DNA of 64,000 bases. Source: Hexactinellida sp. DTS-2022 (Eukaryota > Porifera > Hexactinellida). The stretch covers positions 4,030,001-4,094,000 of the forward strand of contig JAPNXP010000011.1 of NCBI GenBank assembly GCA_028753945.1, in the 5' to 3' direction. A program made the translations under genes and the position numbers. A model generated the notes under the pieces. That model ran no database searches. It saw only the letters and a program-made list of their open reading frames with translations, and was not told the origin of the DNA. Shown here piece by piece: positions 9,810-20,700 of the stretch (the stretch's first letter is position 1; every line of letters starts with the position of its first letter).

Positions 9810-9988
9810 CAGTAAAACCTACTAAAGTGAACACCTATAAAATATAAACACTTTTTCTCAGTCCCAAATTCCCCATAGCTTTAGACAATAGACATACATT
9901 ATGATAAATGATGAAAAGTGAACACCTCTCAAAAGTGAACGTTTTGGCTGGTCCCCAGGGTGTTCACTTTCTAAAGGTTTTACCGTAG
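9810..9988. mobile_element. CAGT MITE, AAAGTGAACACC family
   Basis: The left end CAGTAAAACCTACTAAAGTG and right end CACTTTCTAAAGGTTTTACC are inverted. AAAGTGAAC is repeated inside. It begins 54 bp upstream of the MED11 start codon and so lies where its promoter should be. Confidence 0.7.
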
Positions 9989-10037
9989 TTACAAATAAAT
10001 TTGTAATAACAAAGTGTATTTTGATTAGTTCTACATA

Positions 10038-10720
10038 CAGTCGAAACCGGGTTTTTCTCATAGATGCATTATACGTAACGTATAGCGTATATATGGTGCC
10101 ATTATACGTTAGGTGAACGTATAATGCCATCATACGTTAGAGGATCATATGGTCAAAACGTATAATCATCATACGACGTATAACGTATAATGATTTTATA
10201 CGATTTTCATTATACGTTCATCATACGTTCATTATACGTTCATTATACGTTCATCATACGTTCATTATACGTTCATTATACGTTACCATACGTTATCATA
10301 CGTTCATCATACGTTCATTATACGTTCATTATACGTTACCATACGTTATCATACGTTCATTATACGTTACCATACGTTATGTATCGAAGAAACCTGTCTT
10401 CCTTAGCATCACTAATAGTCACGTTTTAGTTTTTACTAAATTGACTAAATTCAGTTTCATCGTATGATGGTATCATACGTTGGCCATTTGTTATACGTTG
10501 ATTATACGCTCGAACGTATATATGATCCATTATACGCTCCCCGAACGTATAACGTATGATCGTATAATGCATCTATGGTTACTTTTTCTAACTAAATATT
10601 TATCTAAATGTGTAAGAAATTCCAATTTTGTTCTATTTTCAATCGGTTAATTGTAACCATCGGATTTTTCTTACTTCATTTCCATGCAAACAATTGGTTA
10701 GAAAAACCGGCTTCGACTGT
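10038..10720. mobile_element. nested pair of inverted-repeat elements with an ATACGTT array
   Basis: The outer ends CAGTCGAAACCGGGTTTTTC (10038) and GAAAAACCGGCTTCGACTG (about 10701-10719) are inverted. Inside, ATAGATGCATTATACG (10060) and CGTATAATGCATCTAT (ending 10576) form a second inverted pair. The core at about 10190-10380 is an array of degenerate 11-bp CATTATACGTT units; in three frames it reads as a repetitive false ORF. Confidence 0.7.
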
Positions 10721-10982
10721 ATCGATCATTACAATTTTCGGGAAAATGGTGTAAAAAACTTGACTGAATGATGGAATTTCTAAATTTTCCTCGAAATGAC
10801 TTGCTATGAGAACGTTGCCAGACCTTGAGAGGGCTGTGTGAGGTGGCAGTACGGTCCAGGCTTGGACCGGGTCACCGGGTCACTTAATTTTGATTTGACC
10901 CGATTCTTATGCTAATTATATTTATTGGTTTGTATAATTAGAAAACTTAGAAAGATTAATCTACTAACTAGGTAACATGAGT

Positions 10983-11085
10983 AGATGAGTCGGCAGTAAG
11001 GCACTGGCAGGAGCCTACAGGGCTGCAATGGGACGAAACCACCCACATGACATCTCCATGAGATGGGGTGCCCTCAGCTCCTGGG
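10983..11085 (-). repeat. SINE-like repeat fragment (family of 50505 and 53165)
   Basis: Contains GGAGCCTACAGGGCTGCAAT, GGGACGAAACCAC and CATCTCCATGAGATGGGGT, which recur in the same order at 53165-53475 and inverted at 50505-50815. Confidence 0.5.
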
Positions 11086-11272
11086 GCGTCCTGGCCAGGG
11101 GGGGCGGGGCCCATCGGGGAACTTTCTGTGATTTTGTACATATATAATAGCTTGATAAGGGCTCCAAGGGGCCCCTATCAAACTAGGAGCCCAAATAGAA
11201 ACCCCCTAAGGGGGGCCCAGCGGGGATTCCCCGCTGGCTTGTATGGCCAGGACTCCCCTGCTCAGCTCATGA
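11075..11272. mobile_element. GC-rich imperfect inverted-repeat element
   Basis: The ends CAGCTCCTGGGGCGTCCTGG and the complement of CCAGGACTCCCCTGCTCAGC are imperfect inverted repeats around a GC-rich core with GGGCTCCAAGGGGCCC and CCCAGCGGGGATTCCCCGCTGG palindromes. It abuts the SINE-like fragment. Confidence 0.45.
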
Positions 11273-11319
11273 CAGATTGAATGGTGGAAAGTGGTGGATT
11301 TCTAAAAATCGACTAAATG

Positions 11320-11385
11320 GTGGAAAACATACATCCACACACAAAACATACAACAATTCCATTTTTAATATCTAGATAAATAACT
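11320..11385 (-). mobile_element. Helitron-like 5' end, third family
   Basis: On the minus strand it reads TAGATATTAAAAATGGAATT followed by GTTGTATGTTTTGTGTGTGG. This has the same order (ATATTAAAA, GAATTG, TGTG microsatellite) as the other Helitron-like 5' ends but a different sequence. Confidence 0.35.
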
Positions 11386-11799
11386 AATGTATGAAAAGTA
11401 TGAAAATTGGTATGTGCAATAGAGATATACCGGATCCACTATTTGGGATCTGGATTTTTCCGGATTACCAAATCAGGATCCGCTTTACAGACTGCAGAAA
11501 TATAGAGCAAGTAGCAATGAACAGGTGGTACTTGTGTATACGTAGTAGATACCCATTACAATGCTTCTCTGTATAAGGAACCCTCAACCAATCTTGATCT
11601 ATGGAGGGCCGAAATTTATTGCTAGACTATGGCTCTACCAATAATATTCACCCCATTGCAATTAATCCGTCAATGACAGGGGTTTTCAACCTTGGGGTCG
11701 CAAAGCGAATAATTGCATTGATTAAAATTACCATTTGATTCATAGAAATACAATATAATAGTCCTTTTTGTTTACTAAACTAACAACAACTAATATTCA

Positions 11800-11992
11800 T
11801 ATTAGAAATTTATAAAAGCGAAATTCGTGTTCAGCATACTTGTTACTTATTATAACACTTGTTTCCAAATTATAACATTTGGAACTTAGTTTCTATCTCA
11901 ATGTTAATTGCGGTTTCTATTCCCCCCCCCATCACTTTAATACAATCCGGACAAAGAAACACACAAACAACAATCGAGTTTTAATAATATAG
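11800..11992 (-). mobile_element. Helitron-like 5' end, second family
   Basis: On the minus strand: TATATTATTAAAACTCGATT, a TTTGTGTGTTTC tract, TCCGGATTGTATTAAAGTGA, then GGAATAGAAACCGCAATTAA. The same block in plus orientation is at 15818-15970, and a diverged inverted copy is at about 7140-7275. Confidence 0.45.
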
Positions 11993-11999
11993 ATTTGGT

Positions 12000-12900
12000 A
12001 ATTCTATTTTTTATGAAACTAATTGTTAATTGAGTTAATTGGAAAAATTTGCCAACACGGATCTTCAAATCTGTAGCCGAACAAAATAAATGTGTTGGAC
12101 GTTTTCTGTATCACCGGGATATCCGGATCAGTTTTATTTGCTAAAGCTATATTTTTATAAGGGGTGCCAGTGGCAGATTCTTTAAAAAATTCTGGGGGGG
12201 GGGGAAATTGAACTTATCAGAGCTACTTTTTGATTGCATTATAGAATACTGCACAGAACACATACTAAAACTACAATTTGTCCATCTAGCTAATACGCGT
12301 TCATCCTATTAGAATTTCCAATAAATTATTATATGTTTCTTGTTTACAAATTAATTTCAGTTATTCTAATGTTGAAAAACTGGGGGGGGGGGGCAATTGC
12401 CCCCCCCCCCCCCATGCCCCCCAGGAATCCGCCGTTGAGGTGTGCAGTTTTGGACGGAACATTTTCATTTGTTTTGTCGGAGACATTTCAGAGCCCAGCT
12501 AAGACCCAGATACTGCGACCAAATGATTCGATCTTTTCTAATGAATGAAAAATCTTGCTTGAATAAATTGTAGGTAAGCGTCTAAGCGTGTCATTCTATG
12601 TATATTTAACGTTAAACTGATTAAACAAGTGATATCGACCATTTCAGCACTTAGAGAGATGTTATATTTGTTACATCAGTTGATCTCATGAATATAAAGC
12701 AGATAATATAGGTGCCAAAATGGGTAGTTGAACTGCAATAGCTCAAAAATGAAGATTTACAAACGTAGTAACTATAAAATGAATGACGATTAACGACGAC
12801 TATTAAATACTAATTTATTATATCTTAACAAGGAGTCTCTAGATACAGTTATATCGTAATATAATCAATAATATTATATCTGATAAATATAGTTTCCATC
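12000..12900. other. no gene seen; long G and C homopolymers
   Basis: The stretch has runs of G at 12195-12204 and 12381-12392 and a C run at 12399-12413. The short open frame across them is produced by the homopolymers. The rest is AT-rich, with no feature seen before the aspartic protease. Confidence 0.4.
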
Positions 12901-12907
12901 TTAACAT

Positions 12908-13070
12908 ATGATTATATATAGGAATATGACGTCCAATGTGTCCTTAATAAATATTATTGTGTCATTGTGTATCGTGCATGTGCTATCCAGAGGTATTGAC
13001 CAGAAGAAAACATTCTCTATAAATATTGAGATCATCCGTCCCCTGTTTGATTGCATTGAACAATTGGGAG

Positions 13071-13117
<47 letters not shown>

Positions 13118-14747
13118 ACTTGTAAGAATGAAATTGACCTGTTTTCTTCAGAGAGCTTTAAAGTGGAGAATCTAAGCAATCTCAGATACCTGTTAAACCT
13201 AGAAATAGGTAGCAACAAACAAAAATTTAAGGTATGTCTTGACAATTAACTATCATTCATTTTGAAAGGAATACATTGTTTCTATTAATTTGCGTGTATT
13301 AGGTATTACTTGATACAGGCTCTGATCTTCTGTGGGTATATGGAACTGAGTGTAAATCTGCAAATTGTGAAGGACACAGCAAGTTTAAATCTGCAGACAG
13401 CGACACTTATGAGAAAATTAACGATGGATTTAAGATAAGGTATGGTAGTGGGTCTGTTGAAGGCATAACAGCAAAGGAGACTGTATATTTCTCAGAAACA
13501 TTAAAAGCAGTGGGACAGAAGATTGGAACTGCTAGCTCAGCTACTGCAAAATTCCCTAGAATGGATGGAGTATTAGGTAAAACAGAAGTCTAATCAAGAT
13601 TTAATTTAAGTATTGAATCATGAACATTCCATTGTCCTATTTAATAACCAAGGGATTATGAACAGGTTATATAAGTTTGTTTATTAGGTTTAAACATGAA
13701 GCAAACACTGGGAGACAGTCCTGCTATTACAGCGATGAAGGCAGCCAGGATGGCTCCGATATTCGGTCTGTTCCTAAAGGGCGGAGGGAGTTCAGTGGAT
13801 GGAGGCGAAATAACGTTTGGAGGAGTCAACGAGGCTCATTTGAAGAAAGCTACAAAACTTAAAGTTGATGTGATTGCTGGAGGAAAATTCATCATTCAAA
13901 TGGACAAGGTTCAATTTGGAGACAAAGAGATGTGCACAAAGGCTGGAGAAGTATATTGCAAAGTATTAATTGATAGTGGCTGTTCTATGATATTAGGACC
14001 CAAGGCACTGATTGATACCTTCAATAAGGATATACTGAGTGAGTTTTATTCTGTTTATAATAACGAAGCTATGTTTACTCTTTGAATATCCAGTTTACAA
14101 TAATCTTAATAATTTAGTTGCCAATTGGGAAGTCTACTCTCTTTAGTATGTTAGCAATTTGCATGGATATGAGGGACTCTTGAAATTTGTTCGCATTCAT
14201 ATTAACAAGGGTTAATAAGCATTTATTATTAACGAGATTCAATTGTAAATACTAAATAAATACAGTGGATGCCGGTTATAAACACATCGTCGAGAACTGC
14301 ACTTAATGTGCTTATAACCGGTATGTTCTTATAACCGACATAAAGTATATAGGGTATATGGCAACCGTTTTCCAACATAGTGTTTCATATCCGATATGTT
14401 CTTATAACCGGTGTGCTTATATCCGACATCTACTGTATACTGTACGTATACCCATTTATTATTCAACATATTTAGAGGCAACTGGTGGTGGAATTATGAA
14501 GAAAGTTAAATGTGAGGATATGGATTCCTTCCCGGATATAAAGATTATATTCGGAGGTACTACACTGATACTGGAAGCTAAATACTATATAGCTGTGTTT
14601 CCTGGAAGCAAATGCTATAGCTTTTTGCGTGGAGTGGATGATGCTGAAAAGAAATGGACATTTGGAGATCCATTTTTAGTAAAATACTACACAGAGTTTA
14701 ATGTAAAGGCTGACAGTCCTTCAATAACCTTCTATGAAGCTAAATAA
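12908..14747 (+). CDS. pepsin-family (A1) aspartic protease, four exons
   Basis: Exons 12908-13231, 13303-13576, 13688-14038 and 14476-14747 join in phase with GT-AG introns and give 406 residues; starting at the second ATG (12926) gives 400 and a cleaner signal peptide (SLINIIVSLCIVHVLS). Exon 1 holds the propeptide with a run of about 15 Asn encoded by an AAC microsatellite at 13072-13116. Exon 2 starts with the first catalytic loop LLDTGSDLLWVYG and contains the flap IRYGSGSVEG (Tyr75 equivalent). Exon 3 has GGEITFGGVN and the second catalytic loop LIDSGCSMILGP, where the usual D-T/S-G-T-S has Cys for Thr. Exon 4 gives the C-terminal FGDPFLVKYYTEF, the family's 'GDxFLRxYYxVFD' motif. The length equals cathepsin D/pepsinogen. 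Both aspartates are present, so it is probably an active lysosomal or secreted digestive protease. Intron 3 contains a MITE. Confidence 0.85.
14262..14437. mobile_element. CAGT MITE, GCCGGTTATAAG family (in protease intron 3)
   Basis: CAGTGGATGCCGGTTATAAA at the left and CCGACATCTACTGTA at the right. GGTTATAAG-like motifs recur inside, and CATATAGGGTATATGGCAACC is shared with the other members. Confidence 0.75.
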
Positions 14748-15817
14748 TACTCTCTCAATTCTCAGTGCTATTTGCTAGTTCATACGTACGTATATTATAA
14801 ATGCTAATTCGCGCTAATTCATAGCTAGTATTCTATTTAGGTATTTCTTGGAACTAATTGATATAAATTTATTGAGTGATTAAATGAATTTCACGCTTCT
14901 CCAAATAGGAGAATGACATCATTACTTAGAATTAAATATTTAAAATACTTAAATTTCTAGTCGGGTACCAAAAGTTATCACTGTATGATAAATTGCAGAT
15001 CTGGAAAACTCCCAGTCACTTCAATCAAGTCGGAAATTGGAACATACATTATGAGAAATGTTGTCAATCTATTATTATACATACCTTCTGTCAGCAAATT
15101 GACAAGGCCAAAAATTCATCCCAAATTTATATCTTTAAGCTCGCATAAATGATGCGGGCCTGTAGCCAGAAAGTGATAGTAGGTATTGGAGTAAATTCTT
15201 GAGTTCAATTGATATAACAAATCTAACACCTCTCTAAGCGATGAAAAGGTATAATAAATAAAATATACACTTTGTTTCATCAGTTTGAATGACACGCTTA
15301 GTCACTTACCTTCAATTTACAACTTGATTTTCATGCAAGATTTTTCACTTAATAGAAAAGAACCCATTCCATGGAAAGCTCATTTTCCATTTCTGTTACT
15401 TTTTTTTATCTTTCATAAAAGATTGACCAAAAATATTATTTTTCCAATCCATTCAATACCTAATTTCACTCACGTAAAACATTTTTATGAATTTACCAAT
15501 GGTTTGGTTCTGCTATCATTTCACGTCCACAGTCAATCGAAGCTTTTCAATAAACCCATCCAACTTTGGGACACATCTAGTAAATTGAAATGAGGCAGAA
15601 AACACCCAAACCAAACACATTTATTTGTTCGGCTACAGATTTTGAAGAATTAATGTTATTTATTTCAATTATCTGATATACGAACAATACACAATTATCA
15701 AATAGTTCCATACAAAAGAGAAATACCGAAATACTATACCAAATAATTATTACTACACTAGCTTATAGGTTAGCTATCACTCAGTCCTGACATTTACATT
15801 GTATTATTTATATATAT
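14748..15817. other. no supported gene
   Basis: The region is AT-rich. A 102-codon plus-strand frame (15285-15593) has low-complexity Phe/Leu/His composition and no recognisable domain; I regard it as chance. Confidence 0.4.
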
Positions 15818-16075
15818 CTATATTATTATAACTCGATTGGTGTGTGTTTGTACGGATTGTATTACTAAAGTGAACGGGGAATAGAAACCGCATTTATATA
15901 TGAGATAGAAACTAAGTACGTACCAAATGTCATAATAGGTAAACAAGTATGCTGATTACGATTTTTGTATTAATAAATTTCTAATATGAATATTTGTTGT
16001 TGTTATTTACACAAAATAGGTAACCAAATTGATGAAATTCAAAATCAACCTAGAAGTTAGCTTTCAACGGGATAA
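15818..16075 (+). mobile_element. Helitron-like 5' end, second family
   Basis: Begins TCTATATTATTATAACTCGA, then a TGTGTGTTTG tract and CGGATTGTATTACTAAAGTG, then GGAATAGAAACCGCATTT. It matches the inverted copy at 11800-11992. Confidence 0.45.
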
Positions 16076-16129
16076 TTATTATAGGTAAACAATTATGCTG
16101 AATACGAATTTTGCATTTATAAATGTTAT

Positions 16130-16306
16130 ACAGTGGATGCCGGTTATAAGCACATCGTCGGGAACTGCACTTTATGTGCTTATAACCGACATGTTCTTAT
16201 AACCGACATAAATTATACAGGGTACATGGCAACCCTTTTCCAACATAGTGTGCTTATATCCGATATGTTCTTATAACCGGTGTGCTTATATCCGACATCT
16301 ACTGTA
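16130..16306. mobile_element. CAGT MITE, GCCGGTTATAAG family
   Basis: Complete member of about 177 bp with CAGTGGATGCCGGTTATAAG at the left and TATCCGACATCTACTG at the right. It is very close in sequence to the copy in the aspartic protease intron (14262-14437), which suggests recent activity. Confidence 0.8.
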
Positions 16307-16395
16307 ATATGAAAAACAAGTTAAAACTATGGAAATTGTATAAAGCGATGTATATAACGTCCCTTTCGAACATTTTCCATAGCAGAAAGGGTTAA

Positions 16396-16478
16396 GAGTA
16401 ATGCCGCATAGCAGCCGTTAACTTGAGGTGCTTAGCACCGATCCGTCGCAAAGCGACCGAGACCGAAGGGCTCGTATA
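16396..16478 (+). mobile_element. Helitron-like 3' end
   Basis: Contains GATCCGTCGCAAAGCGACCG and GAGACCGAAGGGCTCGTA followed by an AT-rich flank; the same end occurs at about 2548-2575 and 38198-38235. Confidence 0.5.
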
Positions 16479-16649
16479 ATTATATATTAAAATAATTAAC
16501 AAGGAAAGTTATTCACTAAACTACTTAGTACTTAGTTTAGGCCAGGTACAATAAATTAATTGTCTATCATCCAATTTTTCCAGAAAAAAACGACTGCGGG
16601 CGGATTTTATTTATATTTATTATCCATTGATATTCCATAACATTATCCT

Positions 16650-16755
16650 ATAGGATAATGTTTGGTATATATGTTGCAGTTTATGGACGTGCCTGGTCTG
16701 CACGGGGATACACCAGGCACGTACATAAACTGTAACATAGATGCCAAACAACAAA
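16650..16755. mobile_element. hairpin MITE
   Basis: TGTTTGGTATATATGTTGCA and CAGTTTATGGACGTGCCTGG are mirrored by CCAGGCACGTACATAAACTG, TAACATAGATGCCAAACA across a short loop. No other copy is seen in the window. Confidence 0.6.
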
Positions 16756-16821
16756 TATTTATATTTAATTAAATTAGTAATTACATGACAATGTTTAAAT
16801 AATTAAAGTAATGCTCTGAAA

Positions 16822-16976
16822 TATAGGGCTGAACGAAAATTCGAAATGTAACGAACGAACCATTTTCTAAACGAGTGAAGATTCGAATAGTTGTTCATTT
16901 GGATGACTAAGCATTTAATTAATAAAATTCGTTCAATCATTTCGAACGAATATTCTTTATATTCGTTTCAGCCCTA
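16822..16976. mobile_element. hAT-like MITE, AGGGCTGAACGAA ends
   Basis: Termini AGGGCTGAACGAAAATTCGA and TTCGTTTCAGCCCT are inverted repeats. The interior has CATTTCGAACGAATATTC-type repeats that also occur at 610-685 and 8115-8145. Confidence 0.55.
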
Positions 16977-16989
16977 CAAAATACAGACA

Positions 16990-17700
16990 AAAAAACAAAA
17001 AGAGAGAGACGAAATAACAAAAAAAGAGACAAAAAGAGAGATAAAATTGATGCATTAGGAGTACTTTACACAAGTTTATAGCTAATATTTTGTACGATTA
17101 TGTTCATAAGATAATTATAAAATATATCCGGATGCGGAGGGTAAAAATTGGGACGGACGGGCATGATAAACAAGTTATGTATTTTATATGGCCTAATTAT
17201 AATATGGTAGCGAACAATTAATTGTTGTAATGATGTTGTAAACAGTTAAAACACCAACATAGAAATTCTTCCATATTTCTTGCCTCAAACGCTTGCAAAT
17301 AGCAACAGATCCAGATAGAGATAATCTGTTGAATCTGAATTATTATATTTTAAATCCATGCAAATAACTCAATAAGAATTCAATCTTGTCTTTTTCTGGA
17401 TAGAACACATCAACCCAAAATTGAATCCAAAATTCCTAATATATATATCAGGCAAATGGAAGCCTTGAGGGGCTAATCCATAGTTTTAATTTTTACTAAA
17501 TTAGTTAATCTACAGGTATAGTATAAAGAAGAAGCATTAAAATGGTATAACATTTATTAATAAAAATTTCAATTCATACAAAATTAAAGCACACACTTAT
17601 AACCACCACAGGGAGTACTGAATATGATTAGCTGATGAATAAATATGCATAATCTCCCATAGCGCAGTTAATGCAATTACAAATTACAACATAAAATGTT
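16990..17700. other. no gene seen, AT-rich
   Basis: Only a short purine-rich AGAGAGA/AAAAAGAGA tract at about 16985-17045 stands out. The minus-strand poly(A) signal of the site-1 protease gene lies within this stretch. Confidence 0.4.
17553..17558 (-). terminator. poly(A) signal AATAAA of the MBTPS1 gene
   Basis: AATAAA on the minus strand, 205 bp beyond the predicted stop codon at 17763; it is the first canonical hexamer seen downstream. Confidence 0.45.
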
Positions 17701-17762
17701 ACACCTGATGAATGACGTCATTTATTCGCTGTTGGTAGCATGAATGTAAGGATGCATTGCTG

Positions 17763-20700
17763 TTATACGATGGGCAGACCAGTGGAGTCCAGAGAAGTGA
17801 ATCTGTATTTCGTGCGGCGGAATGAGTTGCGGAAGCAGAACCAATAGAATAACGCGAAAATTACCACAACACCTAGGTGGGAATATAGTATAAATAAATC
17901 TAATAGTTTGTAGCATATAAATACCAGTGAACGTTAATAGAAATACTATAGTAGAACTCTGTTAATTAATCATATTCATCAATTGCAATTACCAATCGAA
18001 TTAAATTTGCGTACTTCTAGTTATACGTGTATATACTACAGTAGACACTCGACAACCGTTAATTTTAATATCCGTTCGATAATTCGACCAAATTTATTTC
18101 CCTTGAGTGTTCAAATTAACGGATGTTGACTGCAGTTATAAATTTGGAACAAATAAGCAGCATTTAGTCTTTAGCCGATATTTCGCGTTAACTGTGTACT
18201 AACGAACCTACTGTACTAACCAAGGAATTATCCAGGACCTCCTGTGAAAGTATGATTTTTGAAAAATTTTAATTAGTAGCGCGGAAATTTGGAATCTTCT
18301 TCTATACCTTAACATTAATTAGTGATTTAGGCGTATTTAAAATTGGGTCAAACCAGGATTAAGAGCGTATTAACAAATGGCTGTACGTATCACTATACTA
18401 ACTACTGTACATCACAACAGAACATACACATGGGGAATAAGTAGGGCAGTCTGTACTGCCTGTCCAGCTGGGAGGATATTACGATTCCGAAAGTTAGCTT
18501 CTCGTCTCTATCCTCCACGTAGTCCTGTGGATACCTGCCCGGCAGTTGGAATGCGTCTAGCTCTGAGGCCTGCATGGGTCTGGGTCTGTTCCACACTGTC
18601 TGACTGCAGGGCACCACGGCCCGCTTATAGCCGGGCTTCGTAGGGTCAAGAACCTAATTAGTATCAATAGACAAAGTATGTATAGTAAAGAGGATTATAT
18701 ACACTATCAAAACACTAGGTTGTGCAAATGTTTATAGTACAGATTTGTTTGTATGTTCCGAGTTGATTGAAGAAACTGGACGGTTTGCAAATCTGATTTT
18801 TTGGCATACAGGGGTAACTTGTTCTGCCGTGAAGCGATCTAACGAGCGAAGCGCGCTAGTCTAATTAGTTCAATAGAAATCATTAAAATAAAGTATTAAT
18901 GTTAATGTTTTAATACAAATCTTCTGGAATTGTGATATAAATGGTTTTTGGAGCACGAACTATTAAGTTCCTATTAAGCTCTCTGAATTTAATTCAACAG
19001 ACTCCATTTAATTGGGTCATTTGCTTTGAGTGTGCTTTGTCCCAACTAACCGAAAATATTGCAAGCCAAACTGTAAATTTCCAATCCGTAATTCCTGTAT
19101 AATGTTAACTACAGTTAACTCTCATTATAACGAAGTGCCTGGGACCTGGAAATTCATTCGTTATATCCGGATATCCGTTATAAGTGGGTATTTCATTATA
19201 TACGACTTCGTTATAACGGGAGTTCACAATAGTTAAGTGCTGAGCACGGTTAAGAGGGTACTACTGTGTGCATAGGCGTCGTAAATGCAAAGGTCAATCC
19301 TTCGGCCCGCCCGGAAATTCCGGGTAATGTCCGGGTAAACTCCGGGTAAACTCGGAGTTTAGTGTTAGTAGCATAGGGACAATCCCTTCGGCCCGCCCGG
19401 ACATTTCCGGGCACCCGGGCGGTTTACGACGCCTATGACTGTGTGTAAGACCAGGCTTTAATAATTTAATCCATGAAAATTTCCTGCGCGCATAGATTTA
19501 GTTTGAGCTCGCTCACACGCGCATAAAATACTTAATTTGTATGACGTCTATGGGAGCATCTCTTGATTTTCGCGCGCCTAGAAAAGCTACCTAACAAAAC
19601 TACGCGTCTAGATGAATAAAACTATGTAAGACTATAGGTCTCACCCTGGAGTATAGATGCAGCTCGCTGTGCGGAGCCCGGGCTGGCAGGGCGGAGCTGA
19701 GCTGCTCCCGCGGCTGGGAAGACACCAGATCCGAGACGTTGTCTCCTCGCGTGTAGTCCAACATGCGCTTTATAAGCCACATGCACTCAGGGTGAAAGTC
19801 AGTACTGTCGAAACAGGAAGAGTCTCCGAATGCTACGATGCGACCTGAGCTCGTGTCTGCACTGCCTAAGTGGGAACTGGTGTAAATACACTTTGCACGA
19901 AATTTGCTTGCTAATAGGCGAACTTGCTATTATAGGAACAAAATTAACATTAAATGCTCGCTTGAGGAAAATAATAACTTGCTAATAGAGCAATATATAT
20001 TTGCCATTAGAGCCATTGCTATTAGACGAACACTACTGTAATACTGTATAAATAGATAGCAGTTAAACAAAGGGACATCATAAACTCACAACATAATTAG
20101 TATTTACTAGTAGCATTTCTTGGTACAAACTATTGAGGGGATAATTAAATAACTTAAGAGGAAAATATCATTGAGACACGATTATTGTCATGTAAGGCCC
20201 TTAAATTTCAGATTCTGTTTTGAAATGTTTTTAATATTTGTACTCCCTGGGATTTATATAATTCTACCAGTACATAAGAAAAGACCATTGACAATTAGTA
20301 CAAACATACAGGAAGATTATTTAATTATTCGTCACTAAAACAAGCGTTAACAAAGTATTTATATGTTGTTCACTCATTCAATTGATTTATAGTCTGTGAA
20401 AACAGTAATGCTATGCTACGAATATTTTGATAACGAAATTTATTGGGCTCACATATTGATTGCCCCCGGGCCCACATATTGTATAAATCCGGCTATATAC
20501 AATAGTGTGCATTGTGCAAGAATACATGATGTAAATGCAAATAACTCAAGACCATCCTCGAAAGAGCTACTATTGAGTCTTGACTAACATAAATACTATA
20601 TTAATTAATACATTATAAGTTCCATGGTTTTATCCAGAAGCCGCCATACGCCTAGTGGCGTATATAAATTGGGATATGTTTGCGTTTAGGAGCGAAAAAC

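Noticed and set aside
10190-10429. 79-codon frame with repeated Tyr-Val-His
   Set aside because: It is the translation of the ATACGTT array inside a mobile element.
12333-12548. 71-codon plus-strand frame with Gly and Pro runs
   Set aside because: Produced by G and C homopolymers; no domain or splice context.
15285-15593. 102-codon plus-strand frame
   Set aside because: AT-rich hydrophobic composition, no family resemblance and no splice sites of quality.
17722-17916. Alternative frame [14 protein letters not shown] for the last MBTPS1 exon (donor within GGCAG|GTATCC)
   Set aside because: It gives a short, proline-interrupted hydrophobic stretch. The GTGATG donor gives a full membrane helix followed by a basic tail and a protein one residue shorter than human.
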